DNA from: Nyssa sinensis
Lineage: Eukaryota; Streptophyta; Magnoliopsida; Cornales; Nyssaceae
Assembly: GCA_008638375.1 (NCBI GenBank)
Contig: CM018035.1
Span: forward strand, 24,788,807-24,852,806
DNA: 64,000 nucleotides
Reading direction: 5' to 3'
Positions 33,739-45,600 of the stretch are shown piece by piece. Numbering within the stretch: position 1 is the first letter of the stretch; every line of letters starts with the position of its first letter. Position numbers and translations under genes: made by a program. The notes below the pieces were generated by a model. That model made no database searches. It saw only the letters and a list, made by a program, of their open reading frames with translations, and was not told the origin of the DNA.

Positions 33739-34228
33739 CTTTCTAGACTTAAAGAAAGAATTTTATAAATAAAAAATAAGAACATTAATTATTGAAAAAA
33801 GTAAAATGAGATAAACGAGAAGATAATAAATACTATCAAAAAGTAGTTATTAGGTGATAGTTGTATAATAAAAGAGAGAAATTAAGAAGACGAAAAGATT
33901 TATTTAATTTTTTATAATAAATATTTTTTTTTAAATATAAAAAAAAATTATGAGGCTTAAACAATTGGGGGCCTAAAAATTGGGGGGCCTAAAGCCAGGG
34001 CTTCACTGGCCTTACCCTCCAGCCGGTCCTGATTTAATTATTAGCATTCATGATTCAGGTTTGAAGATGTGTACTAACGTGTCTGGAATATGTCTGAAAT
34101 TTTAAAAAAGTAAAAAAATTGGACACTTTTCATTTGTCCAACTGACTCCGACACGTGTCAGGAAAGTGTCGATTTCCGACATGGACAGATGAGTCAAAAT
34201 AGAGTGCTGATGCTTTGTAGTTGAAAGC

Positions 34229-37200
34229 ATACTAGAAGTGATTTTCATTCTTTAGATGACAGTGTGGAATGTGGGAAGCTATCCTAGAAGTGAATTGCGT
34301 TGATATGTTTAGATATCAGACGATTTATAGGAGAGAATTTGAGCAAAAGGAACGGCAAACCCCAGTTTATAGTTTTCCAAACAAAAAATTTAAATGTGTT
34401 TTTTTTTTTTCATGTACAAAGTAGCATTTTAGGAATAAAAGAAAAGGTCAAATATTAAAACACACCAATGATTAAAGAAATTTGTTGCCACATACACAGC
34501 AAGAACCTAACAAAATCTTCACAACACAAGGTGAAAAGCAGACAAGAAGCAAGTGCAGAATTAAAGTGAAACAAGCAGTGACATAAAAAGTAAATTAAAA
34601 AGTAACAGGGTGAAGATTCAACTGGAAGTGGAGTGGAATTATAAAGAGCCACTGTTGTGAACTTCCCCCAACATCACTCTGGAAAGTTCATACTGCTGCT
34701 CATTCTAAAGTGCGGGTATTTGTGACTAAAATGGGCAATCTAGTACATGAAGAAACAAATTTTAACAAGTGTTTTTCCCTCCTTTTTAGAATAAAAAAAA
34801 AATAATACTTCTTTCAACTAAAAATCGAGTCATCAAATCAGAAACAGAATGATTAATTCCAAAGGACGCCGTTTCAAGAAGCCTTTAGATCTAATTACAC
34901 CCGCGTCAGCCCAGACCCGATATTCGACCTGACTTGACCCATTGACAGACCCGAGTCAACAGTTGACTTAGTCAACAAAGTTACTGTCGGTGCCGATCGC
35001 CATCTCTGGCAACGGCGAACTCCGGTGAATGTTTTTCGATAACGGGTCCAACGGTGTTTGAACCGTTTTTTATAAGGATTTCATAGCCGAGGTCAGAATG
35101 GGGTTTGGTCGGACTTTGGCCACCGAAATAGGAGGTTACAGTGGCTGCTCCAATGAGCCACGTTTTTTTGGCAACTTCTTATTTTCCTATTTCGTAGAGT
35201 TTTACACATTGTTTTGATTTCTTTTTTCTTCCTATAGGTTTCTGGGAGCTTAAGGAACATTTTCCCGTTCCTAAAATCAAGAAATAGAGGCCAAAACTCA
35301 CTCTCTCATGATTATCACTCCAACTCTAACCTCGAATTGTTCAGTGGTCTTTTGGCCATTCTTGTTGCTTTATGTTGTGTTGTGTCTCATTTTCAATGCT
35401 CTTTTGAGCCTTAACTTCCATATCCGAATTGGGTCCCCTGCCATAAAAAAATATATATGGTAGAAATCAACAAAATATCTATATTCTCGAGGATAATAAT
35501 AATACTTTTACTTTTCAACACATAAGGTAGAATTGTCAATAATTGTTTATGTATACTTTGTGGTAGTATAATTCATAATAATCTTTCACCGAGAAAGATC
35601 CGCTAAGCATATATGCCTCAAAAACCTTGCAGGTTAACATCATGCTCCAACAAATAAAAATCAAAGATGACTCCCACTAATCAAGCATATCAATGCATAT
35701 AACCAAACCGATAAAGGTAACATGTTGCTTAAAATACTAGCAAACAAGAAATCATCAAGTGGGAAAAAATAAAACATGTGTTGTAAAGAAAGTTGCACAA
35801 CAAATGCAACAATAGCATACTAGTTAACTAACATTTACGCTATTAAACAACCGAATCCAATTAACTGGGAAAAGTAATTATATTTACCCAAATTTGTCTT
35901 GGTAAGCTGGTAAAAGTCCAAATCTGGTGAGGGTCTAAGTGCATCATTGAAATCACACCTATTGGGGCTAAGATCACAACACATGGTAGGTCATCTCTAC
36001 TTTATGTAAAGTTAGATGCAAAACCAACACAATTCTTTAAAGAGTTCAATACCTTTGATACCTGAAAACCCTCTAAACTATAAATTTCAAATCATTTTCT
36101 CTTCCCCATCAAAATTTCTGCTAATTTATAACCCTTCTTTGAGATATAATTATTACTCGTTTGGACCCTTGATGCAATTGTAGTCATAAATTATTTATGC
36201 TTTCTTTGATTTATTTAAAACAAATTTTAAGGACACGAACAAAAAACATGAAGATCAGCCTACTTGGTGGAAGCATAAGAAGAAGACTGAAGAAGACTGT
36301 CACTTTATGTCCATTTTGTTTTCAAAAAATCTAAGCAAACTATACCTAAAAATTGCATAAGCATATCTATATATGTGTGCTCAAACAGTAACAATAAATA
36401 TAACCTCACATACTTTCTTGTGAAATAAATTACCATATGGGTTTGATACGACCATATTCTAGTCGGTCATGAAGAGTGGGTCACATCGGCTCAAACTGTA
36501 TTGAAATCCGGGTTAAATGAAATCATACGCACGCGGCCTTCGCTTTGGGCAGGATTCACCTCCGTCCCTCAACATACCCAAGTCACAACTCGTAGTTGTA
36601 TACCACGAACATTGTTCAATAATGAATATCTAACTTTCAACCCCAAATTCATTACAAAATGAGCCAAATTAAAAACATATCAAGATGTGGGTTTTAAATA
36701 CTATTTAAAAAAGACTCAAGACTCGTAGAAATTGAGACTAGCCACCACTCTTGTAGCCGAAATTTATGCCCTGATGAAGTTCGGTGGTTGAAAACCCTCA
36801 ATCTTCTTTTTCCTCTATTCCGTTCATAAAATTGTTTTAAATTGAACTCTGAACCCATTCATAAAAAATTTTCTCTGAGTTTCATTTAAGTTTTCATGAT
36901 CATATAGATCCAAAATACTATCACATTTTTCCAATTTTGAATCAAATTCTGGTCTCTGATTTCTTGGTTTGAGTGAACCAAACTCAACAAGATACACATC
37001 ACAGCACTCGTTTGTTTATGGGTAATGAAACCCCTAACAAGATTTTAACCAACCCGATTTAGATTTGATCAATTTAATTAAAAGGAAAATTCGATTAGTG
37101 TTTGAATTAGAAACTAGGGCTTCAAATTTTAAACTAACCTGTACTAGATCTATGGAATTGACTATGCAATCGTGTTCTACACATCTAGAGATACAATTAT

Positions 37201-37383
37201 AAAATTGCAATCAATTTCTTTCGTTAACAGCACCAATTTATGGTCCAATATCTATGCGAATTTGAAAAAATAAGAACCATACGCAAGAATATCATGATTC
37301 TTGAAATAAGAATCATAAGGATGAATAGATTAATATGATGAATAATGATGTATACCCGAATCCAAAAGTAATATGTATGAAAC
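34229..37383. other. Long AT-rich intergenic stretch
   Basis: No convincing coding segment was found in about 3.1 kb. There is a short GC-richer island at 34890-35010 and another at 36450-36560, but neither carries a recognised motif. It may contain diverged repeats. Confidence 0.4.
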
Positions 37384-39449
37384 CAAGGGCGAAGCCAGGA
37401 ATTATTCAAAATTCATTTCTAGCAAACTTAGACATTCTGAAAATTCATTTATAGCAAACTTAGACATAATACATATTCAAAATGTAAAAAAACCAAAATG
37501 TGTCTTCCTTATATATCTAGTCAAGTATGACATAGACATGTACAAAAGAAAAGAAATATACTATTGAAGTGGAACCTCACGATCCTTTATAGAATAGAAA
37601 TAATCTATTATCGAATTCGAATCAATATTTTTACCAAGTTCCTTTTCAATATAGACAATCATGGAATCTACAAGAAACTCATCCTCCATCTTGTTTCGAA
37701 GTGATGTCTTAACAAGGTTCATAGTTGAAAATGCTATTTCTATAGTTGTCGTGGAGATAAGAAGAGTTAATACAAGACGAATCAATCAATCAATCAAATA
37801 ATAATCCTTTGACTTTCTTGTTTCAACTAATCATCGGCATACTTTAGAAATGGTTGACATACTCTGAAAATTATGATGATGCGGTACATCAAGCTCATAA
37901 TGTTCTAACAAACATTTCAAAAGATGTATCTTTTTCTCAATGAAATCTTGAGAATAAAATTTCTCAGCTAATTTGCAAATTTCATCAATTTTAAATGACT
38001 TATAAGCATCTCTAGGATCCAAAGCCGAGCTAAGAATGAGGATTTCCATTGCCCCCTCATTGTTATTTAACTTCATTAATTGAAAATCAATTGCAGAATT
38101 TAATATATCAACATGGTAATGATGCTCAACTGTTATAATGGTCTCGTTGCTGACAGGAACAACCAATATCTGCTTTATAACAAATGCTCATCTCAAGTGT
38201 ATCAATGTCATACCGTTTGCAAAATGATTCTACATCTTTAAGAAAAGTATCCCAACCATCTTGCCTCAATTTTTGAAGAAGTATTTTTGTAGTTAAGACT
38301 AGACTCAAAGCATTTAAAACTGTCTTGAGATTTTTGCTGCAAAGCTTGACAAAGTATGTCAGTGATTTCCATAATTTGCTTCAGTAAATGCAAGATAAAT
38401 ATGAATTCAAAGGACCTCATTGAAATTGAAGTACCAATAACTTCCCCGCGTACAGAGTTAGTGGATCCATCCTCAATAATATTTTCAAGAACTTTACAAG
38501 TTGCAAAACACCTGTTAATTGAGTTGGTAACAGAATCAAAGTGAGAGATCTAACGAGTAGCTCCAACTTGATGAAAAGTACCAATCTGATTAGCCCCTTT
38601 ACCAGTCGCACGTTCACCAATAGCCAACATATGTGCAATTTCAACTACTAAAGTGGATCGCAACTCATTATGATGCTTAGGAGAAGCACTAACAAGATTA
38701 ACAATGAAAGATAACATTGAAAAAAATATCCGGATAGAAGCCACATATTTAGATGTTGCAACTAATGCTTGTTGTAGTCGATGGGCAAAGCAATGCACAT
38801 ATTATGCATATGGGTAATCTTTAAGAGATAGTACTTGTACTCCATTCCATGTACCACACATATTTCTAGCACCATTGTATCCTTGGCATGATATATTATG
38901 AATATAAAGATTGTAACACGCGAGAACACTAATATCTTCTTTTTAAAAGTTGATGCAGCAGTGTCTTCAACACTCACAACCAAAAAAAAAAAATGCTCCC
39001 GTACAAAACCATCATCATAAAAAAATCTAAGAACAATGGCCATTTGCTCTTTATTAGATTCATCGTGTGCTTCATCAATAAGAATACAAAATTTAGCATC
39101 CCCAACTCCCTCACAGATCTTATTTCTCACTTTGTTAGCAAGAATGTGTAAGATCTCCTTTTGAATCTATGGCGAAGTATACTTGGCATTTTTTGAAGCT
39201 TTTTATAAAAACATTTCAACTACTTTATCATTAAATTTTGTTACAAAATTTATCAATTCAATAAAATTTCCATGATTTATTGAATCTAGGGATTCATCGT
39301 GACCTTCTAAAAGGCATATCGTTGAAATGCCAACCATCAAACACTCTCGATTACAGTCATGAGTTGCAACCGATTCCTAAAAATTTGTTTAGGAGGTTGT
39401 GTGTTCATTACATAGTCAATATGTTGTGATGGTTTTAGCAAATCCTCAT
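37384..39449 (-). pseudogene. hAT-family transposase pseudogene (DUF4371 and dimerisation type)
   Basis: Reading down from 39420, the minus strand shows KQIFRNRLQLMTVIESV, then CILIDEAHDESNKEQMAIVL (DUF4371-like core, about 39090), GYNGARNMCGTWNGVQVLSL (about 38870), VHCFAHRLQQALVA (about 38780) and finally the dimerisation block LVLTLLISTTTIEIAFSTMN (about 37770). The usual Y-D-G-A has Asn for Asp, so a catalytic-type residue may be lost. Stops and frameshifts break it into at least five frames. The left end CAAGGGCGAAGCCAGG (37384) resembles a hAT terminus. The right end is cut by LTR-like DNA at 39450. Confidence 0.85.
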
Positions 39450-40650
39450 TGTCATGACCCGAAACCCACCCTCTTCGGATTTGGGATTGCGGGGCTGACC
39501 CTTTGGTCATCCCTAACTTTTTCTTTTGACTGTATCAGTGATAACAATATGTAATAAAATAATTAAACAATTAAATAGCGAAAGTCATAATAAGGTTCTA
39601 TATATCAAAAAGGAGAACCAACATTTACATCACCCTTAGGGTATGAATACATGAGAGAGCTAAGACCATACTGATCATTCCCTATTACATTTATCAAAGT
39701 GTCCTCTATTGCTTACAAGCTCCTACTGTCTTACTTGCAGCGTCCCTTTCTGAAATAAATATGTAAATCTAAATGAGCTAACAAAGCTTAGTAAGTAAAT
39801 TCCTTTTACTTTGCCATGGGTCTAGGTCAGTATAGAAAAGAACATAATCCAAGATAATCAAGGATATGATAACATGATAGCCAGTCAAGAAATAGAACGT
39901 CACAATCACCAATCAAGAGATAGAATATCACAACAGCCAATCAAATCGAATGTCACAATAGCCTATAGAAGAGAAGATCACAATAGTCAGTAGTCAAAAG
40001 TGTGAAACAATAGAAATGACCTTAGGTCCAAGACACATCCCATAACAGTAAAAATAAGTGAATATCAAATGATATGAGATCATCAATAGGGATCTGACCC
40101 AAACAATAGTCATAGTGTCACAATCATAAAATAACTAATCGTAAACTAATGGATAAGCTTTCAGAACATATGATTTTTCATAGGAAAAAAATATGATCAT
40201 CCTATGAATTCAATAAGAGATATAATATTAAACGTAATTAATGCACATTTTGTTCAGGGCTTGTCACACCCTTGGTCTTTTAGGGCCCTAGCATACCCTC
40301 TATCGTTGCGTATATAACTGCCTGTTGACCCGTTGGTCCTATGATATTGACTCATAGGTCTAGTAACTGTTAGGGCCCGGCATACCTTCTGTCATTGCGT
40401 ATACAACGCCATGTCTTTCATGACTGCCATATGTCCCTTTACGGACTTTGACCCATATGTCCTTTAACTCAGTAAAAGCACCGGATGGACGTTGTGACTG
40501 AACACAACTCCGGGTACATATAATATATCATGATCATCATAACTTCACAAAGAGTATATTTGTAGAATATCATTTTTCTCAGTAATGAGAACATAACAGT
40601 TGGCCTTTCAAGGCATGGTAAAAAAATGTACAATCAATCATAATCAAGAT
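39450..40650 (-). repeat. Probable LTR or LTR-derived repeat
   Basis: It starts TGTCATGACCCGAAACCCAC, which reverse-complemented resembles the 3' end of plant gypsy LTRs (GGGTTTCGGGTCATGACA). A degenerate internal repeat, AGGGCCC-GCATACC-TCT-TC-TTGCGTAT, occurs at 40287 and 40370. No primer-binding site or second LTR is seen, and the right boundary is uncertain. It could be a solo or truncated LTR inserted into the hAT element. Confidence 0.45.
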
Positions 40651-41460
40651 ATAGCAATTAGAATTGTTTGTAATTATTATAAACTAGATTCAGCCATCAA
40701 AAAGAATTGTTTGTAATTAATTTTAATTTTCAATAAAATGTTGAGGTTTATTTTTTATTATATTGTTAAATATTTTATATTTTAGTTTCAATTATAAAAT
40801 TAATTTTATTTTTCAATATTAATTTGAACTAACAAAGTTAAATAAAAATATTAGATCGACAAAACAATACAAAAAATAATGATAGCAAAGTAAAAAAAAT
40901 ATTAAAAAATTAGAGTAACATTTAACTACAACGTTAAGTAAATCTTAGACTAACATTTTAAAATTCTAAAATTAAGTAAATAACTTTAACAAATAAATCA
41001 TAGAAGTTCAATATTTTTAAAAAATTGACTCGACAAAAAAAACTGAAAGGTTCGCAAATTGGCTCAGCACGCCATGGGAGCTGGATCTAATTATTTTCAA
41101 ATCGGTACAGCCCGATTAGTAGCACAAGTCGACATGGCACGACGAAAGTCGTTGACATGAATGGACCAACTAAAACGAACTGGCCCGAACTCGTTTGACA
41201 CCTCTAAACCGAGACTAACTCGACATAGTCAAACTAGGTTTTTAAAATGAAAAAAAAAATTACAATCCTTTTTTTTAGTTTTTTTAACAATCCTACTTGC
41301 CTAAATTAACAAATACAAATGAATAAAGTAGATAGAAAAGAACTACACATTTAACTAATACTTGGTTGATGATACAATGAGATTGATGTATAACAAGTAC
41401 AGTAGTATGAAGATATAGGCCGATGACTGAAGGGTGGTTGATGAGGATTGGTTGTTGATT
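40651..41460. other. Unassigned AT-rich DNA downstream of the host gene
   Basis: No gene. A GC-richer patch at 41045-41215 with GGCACGAC motifs looks like a decayed repeat. The 3' untranslated region of the host gene should lie within the first few hundred bases below 41461. Confidence 0.4.
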
Positions 41461-44203
41461 TCAGGAGGAATCAACGGCTAAGGGCATTCCATCACTGTTA
41501 AGACTGCATGACTGAAGATCAGAGCCATCTTTGCTCATCATGATGGCTCTCAAGACCGCAGAAACCGTGTGGATGTAAGCGGACCGGTTCTTGGCGAGAA
41601 GCCACGTCAGACCCATCAGTTCACAGTCTCTGTTGTGCATTTTACTCGTTCTGTCTTCTGATACAGTTGAATTTCCCGTTTTCTCCCCATTAAACTGCAA
41701 GAAAATTACAAAGCTTATTAAGTAATCAAAAAAACAAGTCTCGCATTACAATAATATCATGTGTCCTAAAATATATACATATATATATATATATATATTT
41801 TTTTTTTTTTTCAAATCAGGAATTTTAAAATATGTAACAATAAATTATTCATAATATATTAAATAATGTGTCTAATACACTATCAACACTGTATTATCAC
41901 ATTACTCTTCGATTGCATGGAGAGAAATAATAACTTGTTCATGCTCGATTTTTAAAAAAAATTATGAATTAGTTATTTTGACTTAAAAGATGAATGTTAA
42001 TATCCATCGTGAGTTATCATTATTTGTAATTTAATAATTAATATATATTGATCTACCACAATGTGACACACCAACCACTACTTGACACGTGTAACTACAG
42101 GTCGACTTATGTACAGTCATTCAACTCATGCTCGGCCATATAACTTATGATTCAGCTCATGCTTGGTCATATAGTTCATGCTCGGCCATATAACTTATGC
42201 TGAGTCATTTAGCTCATGCTCAGTCATATAGCTCATGCTCGGTCTTTCAAGGGCATGACCCATAGAGACAAAGCTCATATCATCAAAGCAGGACTGCTCT
42301 CCTGCAAAGCTAACATGTATAGATGCAAGCCTTCGATACGACACATCGATGATCAGGCCTCATCACCTCCTCAACAAGCACCGAGCAGGAAATAAGGAAA
42401 CAGTCTCCAATAAGAAAACTGCCACACTCTGTTGCCATACTCAACAAGGTAACTGATAGCTTCCGATGATCTAATCTTGATATTCATGGATCCACATCCT
42501 AATCAACTTGGGAGAGATACAGCTTATAAATTAAACTCTAGAGGTACGCTTTATTTTCATGCTCATTATTTTGGCTTTCATTACAAGTTTTTCAATTCAG
42601 TTTATTGACTTAAGCATCGGAGCGGCTACCGCCGGAGCCAATCCGGTGGTCCTCTGATCTTCTGTTTTGAGTATTTCGCAGGGAGCCGAAGCTTGGACTT
42701 CATGTGGACCAAAAAGTGTAGCATCATATATATATATATATATATTTCATATATTTGTGTTATATTAATATGTATTTACAAATTTTTCCGCTCTCAAATC
42801 GCGCTGACATTTCTCCCCCAAAAATACCATAATAAAATCTTTTCATCTAGGAGGGCGCTATCTGCCTCCCCACTACACTAAGGCACTCCGCCTAGGTTTC
42901 TAAATTTTGAATGGTGAATCACATGCTCTAGTGTCTAAGGTCACTGTTCTCCTAGCCATTCGCATTTTGACATGTGGCAGGGAATATGTGAATCATATAA
43001 TCTACTTTCTGTCACATGTCATGATCAGATGGCTGGCGCATGAATGTTCGGTTGAACTGTGATCTACTAGATAACCGTGCACAATTATACTACTTAACCT
43101 CGCGAAGCAAATACTAACCGCATTAAGGCGCGTCAAAAAACCCCGCCGTGAAAACCCACAGCGCCTTAATTTGCTCATCAAATCTAAGCAAAGTACATAC
43201 CTTTCTACCCCCCCCCTCTATGGTGGCCCGTGTTACACAACCGCAACACGATGCGTGTGTTGGGCTAATTATTCACCCTTGAGCACAAGTCTCGGTGAGA
43301 ATATGAGAAATGGTGAACAAAGTGAGAAGACAACTTTACCAAATGGACAACATTGCATTGAAGTCTGAAGAAGACTTGGAATAAACCCTAATCTCACCTT
43401 CATCTATCTCTTTCAGACCCCATTTAAGTATACTCATCGATCAACCACAAAACTGAATCGAATCAACCAACCAATCAATCGAAGTATATATAAAAACATA
43501 TGTATGTATGTGCGTGTATATATAGAAAGATTACCAGATAGAGACTTTTCAAGCACTTGGAACAGCCAACAAGACCGGAATAGCCATTTACGCCATTGCT
43601 CAAGCAATCTCTCTCCAACCTCTTTACTTTCGCATCACCCTCAAGCTTTCCTTTAGAAGAAATGGAGAATGCATCTGGGCAGCTCAGTGGGTGCAACCTT
43701 ATGCCACAATAACAGTAGACGACATCACAGGTCTCGTTTGGCCTCACCAACTTTATGCCTCTGTTATTGAGCGCTTTTTGAAGGCTATTTACACAGGTCT
43801 CTGAGTCGTCCGGAAGGAGAGGGAGATCGTACGACGCCGTTTGGGGCGCCCTGCCCGATCTGCCCAGAGCTGTGTCCGAGTAGGCGCTGTACAGCCACGC
43901 AGCCAGTACCGGGCAGCAACGGCTCCGGCGTAGCTGACCCGACCGGTCGGCCTCGGTTTTTCCCTTGCCCACGCCGCATGCGGCTTTGATGCTGTGGAAT
44001 AGTTCGTCGGGAAGGTCTAAAGGGCAGTCGGTGACGTCGGATTGTTCTGGGAATGCTGGAATGGTGGCCGGCGGTGATGGGACCGGCAAAAAGGTTTGAA
44101 TCGATGCCGGGTTCGGGTGGGGTAGAACAGGCAATCCGCTGAACAGGGGCAAGTAGTAAGCAAAGAGAAGGAAGTAGAAGAAGAGTGACAAGTCTTGGGA
44201 CAT
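41461..44203 (-). CDS. At4g28100-like secreted cysteine-rich protein (predicted GPI-anchored family)
   Basis: Two exons on the minus strand, 43535-44203 and 41461-41694, join in phase 0 across GTAATC and TTGCAG splice sites to give 300 codons. The first 22 or so residues form a hydrophobic signal peptide (LFFYFLLFAYYLPLF). A Pro-rich stretch follows, then the cysteine-rich extracellular region: CPLDLPDELFHSIKAACG, RSRCCPVLAAWLYSAYS, CDVVYCYCGIRLHPLSCPDA, LERDC and GCSKCLKSLY. Exon 2 adds KMHNRDCELMGLTWLLAKNR and ends DGMPLAVDSS. The same blocks occur in the Arabidopsis At4g28100 family, whose biochemical role I do not know. I see no clear C-terminal hydrophobic tail, so GPI anchoring of this protein is uncertain. 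The start is the first ATG before the signal peptide. No stop or frameshift is present. Transposons sit in the intron and upstream. Confidence 0.9.
42049..42726 (+). mobile_element. Solo LTR of the Tat-type family, target duplication TATAT
   Basis: It begins TGATCTACCACAATGTGACA and ends GTGTAGCATCA, matching both ends of the LTRs at 49726 and 59511, and shares the inner block GGAGCCAATCCGGTGGTCCT. It is flanked by TATAT on both sides (42044-42048 and 42727-42731). No internal region exists, so it arose by LTR-LTR recombination. At 678 bp it is longer than the 549-551 bp relatives because of an inner repeat array. The flank is AT-rich, so a chance match of the 5-bp duplication is possible. 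Confidence 0.85.
42118..42245 (+). repeat. 19-bp tandem repeats inside the solo LTR
   Basis: About seven degenerate units of the form CATATAGCTCATGCTCGGT. The full-length element's LTRs have only one or two such motifs (GATGCTCGGTCATTCAGAAC near 49804), so the array explains the extra length of this LTR. Confidence 0.75.
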
Positions 44204-44763
44204 AGCTGGCTGGTGAGAGTGAGGGAAAGAGACTTTAGTGTGTTTTTGTAGAGAGAGAACTTTGGGTTTAGTTTTGCTTTGTTGTGTGGTGTGATGGGAG
44301 GGTACAAATTACAATAGTTGGTGTTCGGAGGAAAAGAAGCAAAATAATGGAATGACCAAAAGGTTGGCGAGTGCTGTGGAAGATGGGCCAAGTTTGGCTG
44401 TTTGATAACTATACTAGATTTAATGGAGCTGTGTACCTCTAAAGTTGGTGGCCATTAGAAGCACTACCATAAGCAGATAATTCTTAGAGAGTGTTTCATT
44501 TGCGAACCATGTACGATATCATATATATATATATTTATTTATGTGCATTTTTTTCCTCTTTATTTCTTCTTTAATTTTTTGGTTATAATCTATGCCTAAT
44601 TAATTTGGAAAAAAAGTTTGGTGGGTAATGCATTATTGCAACATTTAGTTTGTGTGTTTAACGAGGGAAAAATGTAAAGAAAATCACAAGAAAAAAAAAT
44701 AGTTATGGATTGGGAAGAAAAAGGACAGCTTAAATCATAAACATATTTTGTTCCTTCAAGAAG
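44204..44763 (-). promoter_or_regulatory. Upstream region of the host gene
   Basis: The 560 bp between the start codon and the copia element must hold the 5' leader and proximal promoter, unless transcription begins inside the transposon. A TA-rich stretch lies at 44518-44540. No single TATA box can be chosen with confidence. Confidence 0.4.
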
Positions 44764-45029
44764 TGTAACAATATTATAAGGTTGATGAAAACCTGAAGGC
44801 TTTTAATTTCTGTATTGATATTGTACATATACAAGGACTTTAAATAGACTTTGAATAGACCAGGACTATAACTGTTATCCTATTTAGTTGCCTATACAAC
44901 GTATGCATTCAAAATTTAAAAGTTGTTAGCTATACTCCTAAACAGGTGGAGTTTGTTGAGGTGTTTTGAACTCCTGAAATAGAGGAGTCTTCTGCGGATG
45001 ACTTGGTCTCATTGACCTGTTCTTCTACA
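44764..45029 (-). repeat. 3' LTR of the copia element
   Basis: The minus strand begins TGTAGAAGAACAGG at 45029 and ends GTTACA at 44764. It carries a 12-bp segment that its partner lacks. The polypurine tract lies just beyond 45029. Confidence 0.9.
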
Positions 45030-45040
45030 TGCCCCCTCAG
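45030..45040 (-). other. Polypurine tract of the copia element
   Basis: The minus strand reads CTGAGGGGGCA immediately before the 3' LTR. Confidence 0.75.
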
Positions 45041-45600
45041 TCGAAAGGGTAAGGAACGAACCCTGAGATTGTCACATAGAAAGAGAAATCTACTAAAGGG
45101 TAGCGGCTTTGTAAGTGCATCTGCATACTGGTCCCTAGTAGAAACAAACCGAACATGAAGTTGATCATGAAGAACTTGATCACGAACATAGTGAAAGTCA
45201 ATTTTAATATGTTTCGTGCGAGCATGAAATAGAGGATTACTGGTCAAATAAGTAGCGCCTATGTTGTCATACCAGAGAATCGGAGAATGGACAAATGGAA
45301 CACGAAGATCAATTATTAAAGACTTTATCCACTGAATTTCTGCAACAACATTTGCAAGAGCAGTTATATTCGGCTTCTGTGCTACTACGAGCAACAGTTT
45401 GCTGTTGCTTTGCAGCCCCATGAAATTAGATTGTTGCCCAAATAAACATAATAAGCACCAACTGACCTTCTGTCGTCACGATCAGATGCCCAATCTGCAT
45501 CGTTGAATGTTTGAAGCTTAAGATCAGTAGTGGGTAGTTTCAGTAAAGCATGGGAAATGGTGTTATTCAAATAACTGCAATATACGTTTGACGGCTGCCC
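45041..45600 (-). pseudogene. Copia RNase H
   Basis: Frame 45385-45570 reads FNDADWASDRDDRRSVGAYY, the start of copia RNase H. Frame 44930-45421 continues with a VVAEIQWIKSLI block, WYDNIGATYLTSNPLFHARTK and HVRFVSTRDQYADALTKPL, the usual end. One frame change joins them near 45400. It would degrade the RNA strand during reverse transcription. The frame reads on past the polypurine tract into the LTR. Confidence 0.9.

Larger units (their letters stand above)
32905..34031 (-). mobile_element. hAT transposon remnant with perfect 8-bp target duplication
   Basis: ATTTAATT occurs at 32897-32904 and 34032-34039, directly flanking TAGGGGCGG at one end and CCGGTCCTG at the other. The ends form a short imperfect inverted repeat (TAGGGGCGG and CAGGACCGG), as in plant hAT elements, whose target duplications are 8 bp. 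The 1,127-bp body contains a hAT dimerisation fragment on the minus strand, so this is an internally deleted copy. Confidence 0.88.
32648..34220. mobile_element. Small inverted-repeat element split by a hAT insertion
   Basis: The left end reads CTAAGAAGCACAGACAC and the right end, reverse-complemented, CTACAAAGCATCAGCAC, so the termini are inverted repeats. Both sides are flanked by TGAAAGC (32641-32647 and 34222-34228), a likely target duplication. Without the inserted hAT element and its duplicated target, it would be about 440 bp. The inside carries repeated GACACG motifs. The superfamily is uncertain. Confidence 0.6.
41695..43534 (-). other. Intron of the At4g28100-like gene (1,840 bp)
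   Basis: It is bounded by GT and AG in the gene's orientation. It holds (AT)n runs, a solo LTR (42049-42726) and a C-run at 43208. Without the solo LTR and its duplicated target it would be about 1.16 kb. Small open frames inside are not considered genes. Confidence 0.85.

Noticed and set aside
32898..34040. Two tandem 143-bp repeats as terminal repeats of the hAT element
   Set aside because: They lie inside the element, well away from the ends that carry the target duplication.
43785..43979. Small frame inside exon 1 of the host gene
   Set aside because: A shadow of the real frame in GC-rich coding sequence.
44017..44391. Alternative longer 5' frame overlapping the host gene
   Set aside because: It is in another frame of exon 1. 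The signal-peptide frame starting at 44203 continues into all conserved cysteine blocks.
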